Source: Clitopilus passeckerianus (Eukaryota > Basidiomycota > Agaricomycetes > Agaricales > Entolomataceae). Taken from it: 64,000 bases of DNA. Made by a program: the position numbers and the translations under genes. The notes beneath the pieces were generated by a model. It did no database searches and was not told where the DNA came from. It saw only the letters and a list, made by a program, of their open reading frames with translations. The stretch's first letter is position 1. Each line of letters opens with the position of its first letter. Location: assembly GCA_944990035.1 (NCBI GenBank), contig CALYLX010000142.1, positions 868,001-932,000 on the forward strand. Direction: 5' to 3'. This document shows positions 10,795 through 21,355 of this stretch, one piece after another.

Positions 10795-12651
10795 ATGGCC
10801 GTTGAATGATCAGGAAGAAAGTGCAAAAAATACGGACCGGGGAGTTTTGACGTGACGATCCTCCTGAAATTCAAGACCAAGCTCAACAAGCGGCATTTGC
10901 CCTAAACCAATTGGAGATTCGTCGTATCTACCTCAAGACACGCAGGTATCGCCAATAACGAGAGACAGACGAGCTGTGAGCGTCATCGAGCCTGGGAGTT
11001 TGGAATGACTATACCCCATTACTGAACAAGAATCTGATTGTGGTTTCCTATAACTAGAACAACATCAGAAGGACCAAGATAGAGACACCCCGGACAAGGG
11101 TTAAGCCGCAGTGCCGTCGTATTGCTGTCAAAAGTCCAAGTGTGGAGGTGATTCTACTATCCACAATGAAGCAGCGTGATCACGCAGTTGCATGGGTCTG
11201 TATCTGCCGATCTGGGCCTTCATTTCCGTGCCGGATTATAATCATCAGAGGTTATTCCATGGGGTCACTTGGTTGAACGCTCCATTCCAAGAAAAAGTGC
11301 GTTCTTCAAGGGCCCTGAGCTTGCACAATGTCGTCTTAAGGCCCCACGATGAGTACTCTGACCCAGCTTAGCTTCTCGCTCGCAACACAATCCAGACCAC
11401 GAATCACGAGTAGAAAGAACAGATCGCTTAGAAGCAACGCCACCAGCTATTGCTCTGAGCTGTAGGAAACCCCACGGCACTCGCAAAACTACCGAGAGAT
11501 GGTGCCACCTCAATGAACGCCACTGAGGGTGCAAAGCTTCCGGGAATCTAGCCAAGGTTCGAAGCCATACAGCTTGCTATGAACTTGGACCGGCCTCCGA
11601 AGACACAGGACCAAAGATCCTTGATTAAACATGACGTTCGCAGCGCCTGCTCTTCAGTCAAGTCCCGAGGCGACTCCGAAGCTTCTCATGCTAGGGTCTG
11701 CTGGAGATAAGAGCTGACAAAGAAGAACCGACAGCTTGTGCAAGAGATATACCGAGCAAGGTGTGTACACGTATCATGAACCAGTTCTTCTTTTGTTTAT
11801 CTAGTTCGTGACTTCAGGTTCGGGATAATGGCAACGTCGAACGGAACCTGAGAAAAGGAACTCTAATTCCGAGCTTGCATCACAAACTGGGTGTCATCTG
11901 CAGCGTTTCCCTTTCCAAAGAGAACAACTGGTCTTTTTGAGTGTTTTCAACAAGCTCTCTTCGAACGACCATCTACCTGCGACCTATCCTCGACTTGCGC
12001 CACAAGTATGTTGATGCCTTCAGAACTGCCAAGAGATTGTTCGACTCCACCTATAGATCAAAGAAGCAAACAAAACGTGCTGTTGCTGGCGGGTGGCCCA
12101 GGTAGCTCAGTACTCTACACGCTCGCCGCTCTTCTTGCTCTCCAGACTGTACCTCGACGTCTTGTCAAGGAGCCATAGGTGCAGCTCCTTCTCGCTTCAC
12201 AGGAATGTAGGACCCTCGCTTCAGAAGCCTCGCAAGTGCGAAGCTGGGACGACGTGGAATAAATGAACAAGGGTGAGTAAGCCATCTCATGATCCACGTC
12301 TTTCTCTTTGAGGTTTCCGGCGTCGAGCTGGAAACCAATGAAGTCATCTAGCCCTCAAGCAGTTCAAGATGCCGGTGGCGAGGCTTAGGGCTGGTGTTCG
12401 ATTCAACCCCCCTGCGAAGTGGAAATCGGAGCTGCTCGTAGCAGTGAGATGGAGAAGAGGTTTTCCGCGATACGCCGAGGTTGCGCCGCCGTCAATTGCT
12501 CATTCAATCCTAGCACGCGCAATTTAATTGCAGGGACAGCGGGTGGAACGTGTTCGATAGCCACTTATCTAGAATAAAATAATCTTGGCTGTGATGACAT
12601 GGAATTGTATAGAATACATCACAAGGTTGGCTAAATTGGAGAAACAAACTA

Positions 12652-14383
12652 CTATACAAAACGCTTCAAGATATTCTCCGGCAAACAACTATCTTTGGCG
12701 ATTCTTTCATACACGCTCAGCTTTCCTCCCTGACAAACTAGACTAAGCCTTCCCTGCTCACCGTGCTTGATGACGATCTGTTTGATTATGTCTAGCAAGC
12801 GCCTTAACTTGATGTGTTCGTCCTTAATTGTCCCAAGACTCGACACGATTTCCTTCATCTCCATCGAAGTCAACTTCCTCTTCTGTACCTCGATGAATCT
12901 CCCGCGTTCATGGCGAGCAAGGAAGTGGTGCGGGGTCTGCGAGAGCCACAGCTGTCCATATGATTCCTTCCAATCGAAGTTCTGGGAGCTCTTCAGTGAG
13001 CGTGTCGTCAGCTCAACGATAGACGACTGGGGCACCAAGGCGCCAGCGGAAATGACCGTGACAGGAGAGTCCCCTTGGTCGGCGGCGGGTGCATTCTTCT
13101 TATCTTCGAGCTTGATGCTCGACAGAGCGCCGACCAAGTCGTCTACGTCTGCTGTAGCCGGTTTCTTGATCTCCTTGCTGGCCTGCGTGGAAGAAGTTCC
13201 AGTGTCCATGGGGATGCAGGCATCGACCTCATGCCGAACTATCATCTTCAAGCCGTTCAAATCCTGAGAAGTCATCAGTATTTTGGGTGATTCTCTCGAG
13301 TGCTCTGGAGTACTCCTCGAGAAACTTTCAGGGTCGGCTAAGTGACAGCCCTGACTACCCAAATCCCTGATGAAAACAAATGAGCTGGATGTCCCACTTG
13401 TACCAACGGTGGCGCTTACATATACGATGGTGCCCAGTGCCCATCTCGCAACCGTTTGCTGGGATGGTGGATTCCTTCTCGAAATTGAAGCCAAAGGTGT
13501 ACCCCGGCATTTCCTCTTGATAACGCGGTTCCCATCGGTTTAACAGTATAGTCTTCCCGGCCAACTGTGTGTCGATCCGAAAATCTTTCACTTCGCCACC
13601 AATGATCCAGCGAAGGAGCTTTCGCAAGTTATTGCGATCGCTGATGAAATCGACAGATGACCAGTCAACTTTGGCGGCTGCGGCTTCGTCCTTCTCTGCT
13701 AAGAAGTCTACGGCTTTGAAGATAGGAAGCAATACTGCCTTTGGGACGCGATGACCATTCTGGTCCCTGAAAACTGTGCCAACATCGGGGTCGACTTGAT
13801 AGGGTGTAGCACGGTTTCTCCAACGACGAGGAGAGCCTGGGTTAGACACATGTTCAGCTTGTAGTCAATGTGGTAGACAGAAATACTAACCTGGTACGAT
13901 TATTGTCGGAACCTCTTTATTGACCCAGTTGTACGAGCCAATGCACTCAAGGCTGGTGATCTTGACCTCCTTATCACTGGCGAGCTTGGTGACAGTAGCC
14001 ACCGTCTGTAAGGGGACACTCTGGAGCCCTTCCAGTAGCTGGCGGTCGCCTGGACGTGGCGCATCCTTATCAGTGCGTTGAAAGCTGTTGAAAGGTCTGC
14101 CGCCACGACCACGGCGAGGGGACCTGAAGGTGGGGAATGGTAAGACATGACTCTGGCCCAGCCACTTGGGCTCAGCCGTGGGTTTTATGAGCCTCAGAGC
14201 GTCAAAGGAAGGATCTGCGCTGCCTAGAGAGGTAAGAAACCAGCATGGTTGTGGTTGGTGTATGTAAGGCGCTTGTTTTAAGCTTCGCGGAAACTTCAAC
14301 AGCTCGTGAGGACATTTGAGCTTTACTTTGCGTGGTAGCAATCGGCAGAGCAGCTGCGGCGAAGCATGGTAATGTGCGCTCAT
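12652..14383 (-). CDS. Conserved fungal protein with SYNW...VPG signature, function unclear
   Basis: The central part carries ECIGSYNWVNKEVPTIIVPG followed across an intron by SPRRWRNRATPYQVDPD, then FRDQNGHRVPKAVLLPIF, VDFISDRNNLRKLLRWI and FRIDTQLAGKTILLNRWE. After another intron comes GLKMIVRHEVDAC and a C-terminal part with SSIKLEDK, QLWLSQTPHHFLARHERGRF and a terminal helical segment to the TAG at 12652. From memory this matches a widespread fungal family often labelled geranylgeranyl pyrophosphate synthetase in databases. No DDxxD prenyl-synthase motif is visible, so I would not use that label. The N-terminal Arg/Gly region (SPRRGRGGRPFNS) is basic. The junction near 13430 does not keep frame with any donor/acceptor pair I tried, so exon limits there and the exact start are uncertain. 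Confidence 0.75.
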
Positions 14384-14922
14384 ACCACGAAGAACTGGCT
14401 GAAAAGCCAGCAGCTCGCGTCCTTAGAAGCCTACGCCATGAAAGAGCTTTGGGTGGAGAGTGGATATGTGGGCGCAACACGAGGCAGAGGGTGGTCAGGA
14501 GGAGATCATCTTCCCACCATATCCTGGGATCCCAGATGGACCCACAAACATATACCCCAGAAGAACCACATTTGGTGGGTAGAGATACTTGGCTTGGGAT
14601 CACTTTCGCACAAGGGTGATGTGCTCGCCGTAAAGGCGTCCCAAGAGAAGTCCTAACCTGGTCCTCGCAGCATATCCAGAAACTTGTGGGTGAAAGTAGT
14701 CCATAAGTCGTTGTGTGCAGCCATTTGCTCTACAACTGACAAATATTCTGTCTTCGTCGTCGTGGTTCAAAACGAACGTGTCAGTGGACATTGGCCGCTA
14801 AAGCCGATCGGGATAACGGGCCGGTACCCGATGACTCCGAAAAAAGTGCTGAATCTAATCAAGTTGGGCGGAAAGTGCGCCCAGTCCTCATCGTTGTCAT
14901 CCACGTCGTTGCCAGCATAGTA
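14384..14922. other. Divergent intergenic region upstream of HIS1
   Basis: This lies between the minus-strand SYNW-family gene and HIS1. Short frames on both strands show no family. An ATGACTC box lies at 14831-14837. The minus-strand frame 14600-14791 (with RLMDYFHPQVSGYAA) is not recognised. Confidence 0.4.
14831..14837 (+). promoter_or_regulatory. ATGACTC box upstream of HIS1 (possible Gcn4/Cpc1 site)
   Basis: ATGACTC lies 86 bp before the HIS1 start codon. It is the core of the site bound by the bZIP activators Gcn4/Cpc1 in fungal general amino-acid control. The same seven bases followed by C occur 125 bp before TRP4. A 7-mer is expected several times by chance in 64 kb, so the paired placement is the evidence, not the match alone. 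Confidence 0.5.
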
Positions 14923-16155
14923 ATGAGTACGTCTTCTTTTCCATACACTCCCTGTATCTGCTAATGGCTGGTATAGACGCAGAATCCCTTGAGGGCAGAC
15001 TTTTGTTCGCCATCCCGAAGAAAGGCAAGCGTCAAAACGAGAGGGCTACTTCAGTTATTCCTGATCGATGAACCAACCATACAGGCCGCCTATACGAGAA
15101 GTGCGTCTCGTTATTGGCGGGTGCGCACTTTATGCATATATACGGGCAGAAACTTCGAATGCTGACTTGCATGTTGCAGGTGCCGACATTCAATTCAGGA
15201 GAAGCAATCGGCTGGATGTATGCGTGGTATTAAATCACCCCATAGCCCTGTAGGACAACCTTCAACCCGTTCTTGCACTGATAGAGCTCAATCACCTTCC
15301 CAGAGTCTTCCTACCAGCGTCAGATATCCCATCCTTCGTGGGCAAGGGAAATGTTGACCTTGGCATTACCGGGCACGATGTCATCCTGGAACACCAAATG
15401 GAAGGCTTCGTCACTGAAGTCCTTCGACTCGGCTTTGGCAACTGCTCATTGAAGGTGCAAGTACCTGAAGCCGGCCCAATACAAACTGTGCAGGATCTTG
15501 CTGGGAAACGAATCGTGTCCAGCTTCAAACACCTTTCTGGTCAATTCTTCGGAGGGATAGACGACAAGCTGAAGCTTCAGGGCGAGAACAGAACCAAAAT
15601 TGAGCATATCAGCGGCAGCGTGGAAGCTGCCTGTGCGTTGGGTTTGGCCGATGGAATAGGTGATTTTTGTCTTTGTTCGTAATGCACATACTGACCAATC
15701 TATTCATAGTCGACCTGGTCGGTACGTCTGGTTAGTCGCCTACCCTCAGATGTTTGCTCATATTCTTTTCAGAATCCGGCGATACTATGCGAGCTGCTGG
15801 TCTGCATGCCATTGCAAGCATCGTTGATACCGAAGCCGTCCTAATCAAATCCACGAATCCCAAACATCCCCACCTTGACCCTATCATCGAAATGATCACC
15901 AGCCGCATTGCGGGTGTTCTTACCGCTAACAAATTTGTGATCTGCCAATACAACGTTCCTCGAAGTAATCTAGCAGCCGCGACTGCGCTGACACCAGGCA
16001 GGAGAGCTCCAACGGTTACGAAGCTGGATGAAGATGGCTGGGTTGCAGTCAGTTCCATGGTGGAAAGGAAGAAGATCGCCACGATCATGGATGCTCTGGT
16101 GAAAGTCGGGGCTACCGATATATTGACTATCAATCTTGACAACTGTAGAGTCTGA
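14923..16155 (+). CDS. HIS1: ATP phosphoribosyltransferase (histidine biosynthesis step 1)
   Basis: This enzyme joins ATP and PRPP to phosphoribosyl-ATP, the first and feedback-regulated step of histidine synthesis. Seven exons are supported: 14923-14926, 14977-15024, 15085-15120, 15180-15249, 15304-15659, 15710-15721 and 15773-16155. Together they total 909 nt (302 residues), close to the yeast enzyme. Landmarks: GRLLFAIPKKGRLYEKC, GADIQFRRSNRLD, ALVFLPASDIPSFVG, DLGITGHDV, SGSVEAACALGLADGIVDLVESG (PRPP site) and the C-terminal regulatory domain TPGRRAPTVTKLDEDGWVAVSS ending in DNCRV. The start exon holds only ATGA. The second intron begins GC rather than GT (AAAG|GCAAGC), and exon 6 is a 12-nt microexon. 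No frameshift is needed, which contrasts with many neighbours. Confidence 0.95.
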
Positions 16156-17157
16156 TCATAGAAATCAGACGATGAAAATACCATTCTACTTTTTCCCAGC
16201 CTGCAATTTCCCAACGAAGGAACGAGGAGTGCGTATTCCTTACTCCTTGCATGTGGGCAATTTTGCACCAGGTATGTCGGGGTAAAGATCATCCTCGCAC
16301 AAGAGCATAAGGCACCAATGGTAATAGGCTTGACGCTGCCGTGACTGCGGCATGTTGTTAGCTGCACCCATTCAATCCAGCGTTGAGATCTCCTTTATGA
16401 CCCTGCAGGCACAGATAAAATAAGAAACTGCGCCACAATTTACCCCTAACATCCACTATTGAAAGTGTGCTGGTGCAGGCCGTCCCGTCCCAGCGTTCAA
16501 ATCAGCTTTTCGGTCGATATTATATAGTAGCAGATTCCTGAAGTTATATTTGACGGGCTCCGTCCAACGTTTTGGCCTTATACTCTCCATTTTCCTGGTT
16601 GTTGCCAGGTGCTTGAGCAGGCATTCCCCGACATTCTGGATAGCGGGTATTAGCTTCCAGCCAGTGATAATTACACGTAAGAACAAGACGCTGGCAGGTC
16701 TTCGTCCGCAGGTGGGACTCGCCAACTTGCTTCAGCCTTCAGGCCAGTGCCTCGCGTTGCCAACCACGGCGGCCTGGTGTATGCATTAATCAACGGAACG
16801 GGGTCCCGCTAAACGCAACACGCGCGTAAGTCATCTTTCCGAGTACACATACCCTCAACAATGCGGGAAGAGCGCACTATTTTCTGTTCGGAGGGTGTAC
16901 CACCGGACTCGCTAACCTGTTCCCGCGTTGCGTTACCTTGATGGTAATGAGATAGATCTCCCAGGGGCGCGGAGATCTATGATGGATGTATCTTCCACCT
17001 TGCGAAAGTGATGAAGGTCAGGACTAATGTGCGAAGCACAGTCCACAGAATAGATCGTAAAATTCGTTAGGTACAAAGTAAGAGAAAGGCGTTATCATGA
17101 CATTTGGCATCGGGGATCAAACCCACCAGAACGGCATCCTGCCTCCCCAAATCCCGT
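16156..17157. other. Intergenic, convergent 3' flanks
   Basis: HIS1 and the F-box gene converge here. Several frames of under 130 codons show no recognisable features. No repeat or RNA gene was seen. Confidence 0.4.
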
Positions 17158-18435
17158 TCATCCCTGCACCTCGCCTGCCTTCCTCTCAGTCTTCACAAAC
17201 GTATACTCCCTCTGGTCACCCACGAAGCTCAACTCTCGAATTGAATCCGAAGCCCCCAGTATACCGTCGGCAATTACTCTCACCGACGCCTTCCTCGAGT
17301 GCTTCCTGGTCTGATTCCCCGCTGCCGACGGTAACGGCGGTAGGGGAAGAATCAGAACCTCTAGCTGGGTCATCTGAACGATCGAGGGGATGTATTGGTT
17401 CCGATTTTGGACTTGATCGTCGGTGCCAATATGCGCCCGGGCAGGGGTTGCTGGGATGTGCGCTGGTAGAGGTGGTGTAGATGAGTGTGTGGTGTTAGGT
17501 ACTGTCGGAGGAACGGGAAGAACGAAGGCTGCAGTGAATGGGCAGGAGTAGGCTTGTGTGGTTTGGTAGGAGAGGAATGTAAGGCAGGGAGTATATTTTG
17601 CGAGCAGTGAGAGGACTTCTGCTGGTTGTAGATGGTTTGTGGGGCGTGAACCCGTTATTTTGTGCTCGATAACGAGAGACGTTAGGGTGGAACTGAATAA
17701 CCCCAGCGCCTTAATGGAGTCGCTCTCCTTGTCCCGTGGCCTGTTTGACTCAGAGAGATTGGTGTGATCCAGAGTGAGGTGCAACCGTTCAAGTGCCCTT
17801 GGGGTTGTTAGATGCTGTAGTGCGGAGGCATCGATCTCGAGGTCCGTCAGATGGAGCGGAAGGAAATCTTCTAGGGATGCTCGTTTGAACACACCAGCCT
17901 GTACCCAATTTCGAAGTTGGTGTTGTTTTGAGATGAACGGGATGATGGAGGACGGAGGCAAAACCTCGTTCTCGAACCGTTCTAACTCAAAGGTACACCC
18001 ATCAAGCAACCAGGAGCACATGGGATGCATCATCGCCGTTGGGTGTCCATATAGCTTCAACGTCTTGATATTCTGCAGCTGCCGCAAGGCTTTCGAGATC
18101 AGAACAAGGGAGGGCAAGACCATGCTTGGTACAATGAGGAATGAGAGATCAAATCTCATCGTCAGGGACCTCACTGCCTGCGCCTTCCGATGATTGTTGA
18201 GAATGGTATGGGCCCATAATTTTGGGGTCTCGCTGTCTTCGTCAAGGTCGATGGTGTGGTATAGGATGCGTTCGGCCTCAGAACAACAAAGATGGGAGGT
18301 TAAGCATAGGTTGAGTAAGTCCTGCGTGGATGTAAGGAACGATATAACGTTCCGAAATAGCTCGGCTGGCAGAGGCTTCGATAGATTCCACGTCTTTTTG
18401 GTGTCTAACGTTGAAGGGGCTTTGATGAGGGCCAT
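17158..18435 (-). CDS. F-box-type protein with C-terminal leucine-rich region
   Basis: This is a single-exon gene of 425 codons. Residues about 18-60 (LPAELFRNVISFL...LCLTSHLCCSEAERILYHTI) resemble the F-box and following helix common in Agaricomycete F-box proteins, which link substrates to SCF ubiquitin ligases through Skp1. The rest shows leucine-rich spacing (VRSLTMRFDL, IKTLKLYG, LTDLEIDASALQHL, LERLHLTLDH) typical of degenerate LRR-like F-box proteins. It also has a proline-rich insert near residue 310. The target is unknown. F-box families are highly expanded in mushrooms, so orthology cannot be claimed. It sits between HIS1 and TRP4 on the opposite strand. Confidence 0.7.
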   Translation of the reverse strand: MALIKAPSTLDTKKTWNLSKPLPAELFRNVISFLTSTQDLLNLCLTSHLCCSEAERILYHTIDLDEDSETPKLWAHTILNNHRKAQAVRSLTMRFDLSFLIVPSMVLPSLVLISKALRQLQNIKTLKLYGHPTAMMHPMCSWLLDGCTFELERFENEVLPPSSIIPFISKQHQLRNWVQAGVFKRASLEDFLPLHLTDLEIDASALQHLTTPRALERLHLTLDHTNLSESNRPRDKESDSIKALGLFSSTLTSLVIEHKITGSRPTNHLQPAEVLSLLAKYTPCLTFLSYQTTQAYSCPFTAAFVLPVPPTVPNTTHSSTPPLPAHIPATPARAHIGTDDQVQNRNQYIPSIVQMTQLEVLILPLPPLPSAAGNQTRKHSRKASVRVIADGILGASDSIRELSFVGDQREYTFVKTERKAGEVQG

Positions 18436-19179
18436 CGACTATGCAAATCAGGATAAGCTTGAAAGCCTAAAAGGATTGTGGAGGAGTAACGTACTTAGCT
18501 GAACTGAGATGCCATGTGTTCAAATTCTTTTTATTCCAGTGCATAGGCATGTCAGGGTAGACCGGTGAATGGACCTCCGGGTCCCCAAGATTGAAATGAT
18601 ATGACGATAGCCCCGGTTACTTGATTGCCAGAAAGAATTTGCAGACCAGTGCAGTCCTCACTACAACCGCACGGACTTTTGCAGAACAAATGGAGACATA
18701 GCCCTCTCATCGTGGGTGGCAGTGGTGACCGGTGACCAGTCAGAAATGAACGTTGAGCCGAAATGAAAGTGCCAGCAGTAACGTCAGAATTTTCAGTACA
18801 CGTCCATTCACGACGTCGTAGAGAATGTCAACAAAAGTACCAATGACGATGAAGACAGTGGTTGTAACGGTCAAGGTCCGACTTTTTCTCAGCCGACGAT
18901 CATTCTCAATATAATTATAAAGGCAATGACCTAGACAGCAACTGGCCAACAACCATTCAACTCTCAAATACGGTTCAATCTCGGGTTGGCACTGGGAAGA
19001 GCCCAGCAAACTCTGCGCTAGAAGGTCAGCAACGACGGAACGGCCGAAATGACTCCATCATCGCGTGAGCATTGCCTGTGTCAATATCCACTCACTCTGT
19101 ACTTAAAACTTCCAGTAGCCCCAGGCCTTCATTAATACTCGTCGCTCCTTCCTCTTCGCCGCCTATTACTACGGACATC
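18436..19179. other. Divergent promoter region, F-box gene / TRP4
   Basis: This 744-bp region separates divergent genes. A minus-strand frame at 18740-19009 encodes a hydrophobic segment (VTTTVFIVIGTFVDILYDVV) with no recognised family. An ATGACTC box lies at 19049-19055. Confidence 0.4.
19049..19055 (+). promoter_or_regulatory. ATGACTC box upstream of TRP4 (possible Gcn4/Cpc1 site)
   Basis: ATGACTC lies 125 bp before the TRP4 start. It matches the general amino-acid-control core and mirrors the box before HIS1 at 14831. Tryptophan and histidine genes are classical shared targets of this control in yeast and Neurospora. Confidence 0.5.
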
Positions 19180-20357
19180 ATGTCTGAACATTCAGCCGAG
19201 TCTTTCAGGCCGTTGTTGAACAAGCTCGTTCAGACCCCTGAATATTTCGATCCCGACGATCTTAAAATTGCTCTCGAGCATGTCTTCACCCCTGGAATCC
19301 TCCTGCCGACCCAGATCGGTGCTTTCTTGACGGCCTTGCATATCCATCGTGTTGAGAGAAGGCCGGATTCATTGGCTGCCGCTGCTTCTGTTCTAAGAGA
19401 GAAGTCTCTGAAAGCAGCAGTGCAAGATTGCGACACTGATTTCGTGGTCGATATTGTTGGCACTGGTGGTGATGGGTACAACCTATTCAATGTCAGCACT
19501 ACAGCTGCTGTCGTTGCAGCAGGTGCAGGCGCACGAGTAATCAAGGTACATGGTCCTTGCACTATACCTGACTCCTTTTGACTGACTGATGTCTCGACAT
19601 CTAGCACGGCTCTCGAGCATCCACGTCCTCCTCAGGTTCTGCAGACCTGCTCGAATCTTTAGACTGCCTTTTCACTGCTCCAACTCCCGGAACACCAATG
19701 CCTATCCCCCGAATCCCATTCACCTTCATCCTCGCACCCCACTATCATCCTGCTCTGGCCCTGATCGCACCCTACCGCAAAGCCCTCCCCTTCCGCACCA
19801 TGTTCAACGTCCTCGGACCCCTCATCAACCCCGCACGCCCACGTGGCATGGTCCTCGGTGTCGCGGAACCGGAAATCGGTGCGACCTTCGCAAAAAGTCT
19901 TCGCGACGGTGGTGTCGAACGGGCACTCGTCGTGTGCGGATTCGAGAAGCTAGATGAGATCAGCTGCGCAGGCAAGACCCATGCATGGGAGCTGAAAGAC
20001 GGCAAGGTCACCGAGAAGACACTGGAGCCTAGCGATTTTGGGTTGGAGGCACATCCGCTCACGGCTGTTGCTGGCGGAAGTCCGGCTGAGAATGCGGAGA
20101 CGTTCAAGGCATTGTTGACTGCAGGAGACAACTTGCCAGAAAATTTGAAGCCTGTTAGAGACTTTGTTCTCATGAATGCGTCTGCGTTGCTCGTCGTGGC
20201 TGGCCTCGCGAGCGACTTCAAGGAAGGAACGCAGTTGGCGCTCAAGAGTGTTACCTCTGGCGCAGCTTGGGATGCGCTGACTACTTTCCGAAACGCAGGA
20301 CAGCAGGCCGCTTCTGCGTTTGCGATGCAACATAATGGAAATGCAAATGCAAACTAG
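19180..20357 (+). CDS. TRP4: Anthranilate phosphoribosyltransferase (tryptophan biosynthesis)
   Basis: This enzyme transfers the phosphoribosyl group of PRPP to anthranilate, the second step of the tryptophan branch. Two exons (19180-19545 and 19605-20357) give 372 residues. The GT-AG intron falls between Lys and the conserved HGSRA. Landmarks: the PRPP-binding glycine loop DIVGTGGDGYNLFNVST, KHGSRASTSSSGSADLLE, and FRTMFNVLGPLINPA in the alpha/beta domain. Residues 1-70 form the helical N-terminal domain. Between the substrate motifs a proline-rich stretch (TAPTPGTPMPIPRIPFTFIL) occupies the position where the family has the K-x-GF-x-F-AP segment, a common form in basidiomycetes. The reading frame is clean. 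A short leader precedes the ATG. Confidence 0.95.
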
Positions 20358-21355
20358 ACGGCCAGGCCAACTACTAAAGTATTGACTTGTCATCTTGACG
20401 TGTATCTATTTTCACTTTACGATGTATGATGTAGCGATTAGGTTGAAGCATAAAATAAAATGTACTTTTCCTCTTTCCCCGACCTTCTATGATTAAGAGA
20501 ATATGCTACTACTATATGCATTCACTAACTCAAGCTCAACCCATTTGACCTCAAACTATCCATGCATTCACTCACACTCATAGATATTACCCCAAAAATA
20601 TACTTCGCATTGTATCTACCCATCTTGACAGGGAAACTAGACTACAGTACATCTTTGTACAAAAAACGGGGGTACACAACGCCGAAGCTTTGCGACGACG
20701 TTGCATACGGGATGACCTGGGTTATTTAATTTGCAATGTGCCTTCCGACGCTGCAAACATTAGCTGCACTCGAACTGCTCCCTTACAGCCCTCTGTCGTC
20801 GTAGGCACCCATGGGATTTGGTCGGACACCTCCTTCCAACCCTTCATCGCGAAAGAAAAAAGAAAGAATTTGGGTATATGGGGACATGATCATCGACGTC
20901 GTCCCGATGACAGCACCCACTGGTACGCTGCACATGTTCCCGGGTCAGTAACTGGATGCTTCCGTAGCGACATAGGCGCACTCGGACTGTCCCTTCAGTC
21001 CTCCGACGGATACCATCACACAGCCGGGATTTTTGAGCCACCCTCCAAAAAAGCCTCCTCCAGTACGGTCCAGCGCGCCCTCATTCTTGCAGGCGTCTGA
21101 TCAGAGTCCATCAACTCCCGACGACTCTGACGACCAATACTGGGGATCTACTTCTTTCCAGAAGGCTTTCTCGCTTCACTGCGTTGTCGTGCAGAGGGTA
21201 TCAAGCGAGTTTAAAGGGTGACTTTCAATGCATTCCGTGCCGCTTCGAGCTGGTCTTGGGCGAGTCCCTTTCTGCCCTCAACGGAGATGACATTCTTCCT
21301 CATCGATAGCGGCGAGGGTTCTAAGGGTGAGAGCGAGGCATAGCTGGGGAATAGT
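20358..21355. other. Intergenic, TRP4 3' flank to repeat copy A
   Basis: No gene is supported. The first 150 bp are AT-rich, as expected for a 3' end. The last 200 bp show weaker resemblance to the sequence flanking repeat copy B, for example the shared TCCGTGCCGCTTC at 21234-21246. Confidence 0.4.

Larger units (their letters stand above)
8276..12651. other. Gene-poor 4.4-kb region with unrecognised ORFs
   Basis: No known gene is recognised. A diverged direct repeat occupies 9039-9126 and 9356-9444. The longest open frames are 9507-9962 (+, 151 codons, no recognisable motif) and 10426-10794 (-, 122 codons, listed separately). The 11.2-12.5 kb portion holds only short frames without conserved features. 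The region may contain decayed genes or non-coding transcripts. Confidence 0.5.

Noticed and set aside
12390..12412. GTGTTCGATTCAACC resembling a tRNA B-box
   Set aside because: The T-stem does not pair properly and no upstream A-box or cloverleaf can be drawn.
12767..13267. Long plus-strand ORF of 166 codons
   Set aside because: It is the antisense shadow of the SYNW-family gene, whose minus-strand frames carry the conserved motifs.
12652..14383. Label geranylgeranyl pyrophosphate synthetase for the SYNW gene
   Set aside because: Database-style name recalled for this family, but no prenyl-synthase Asp-rich motifs can be seen in the translation.
17774..18193. 139-codon plus-strand ORF
   Set aside because: Antisense to the F-box gene, with no recognisable motif.
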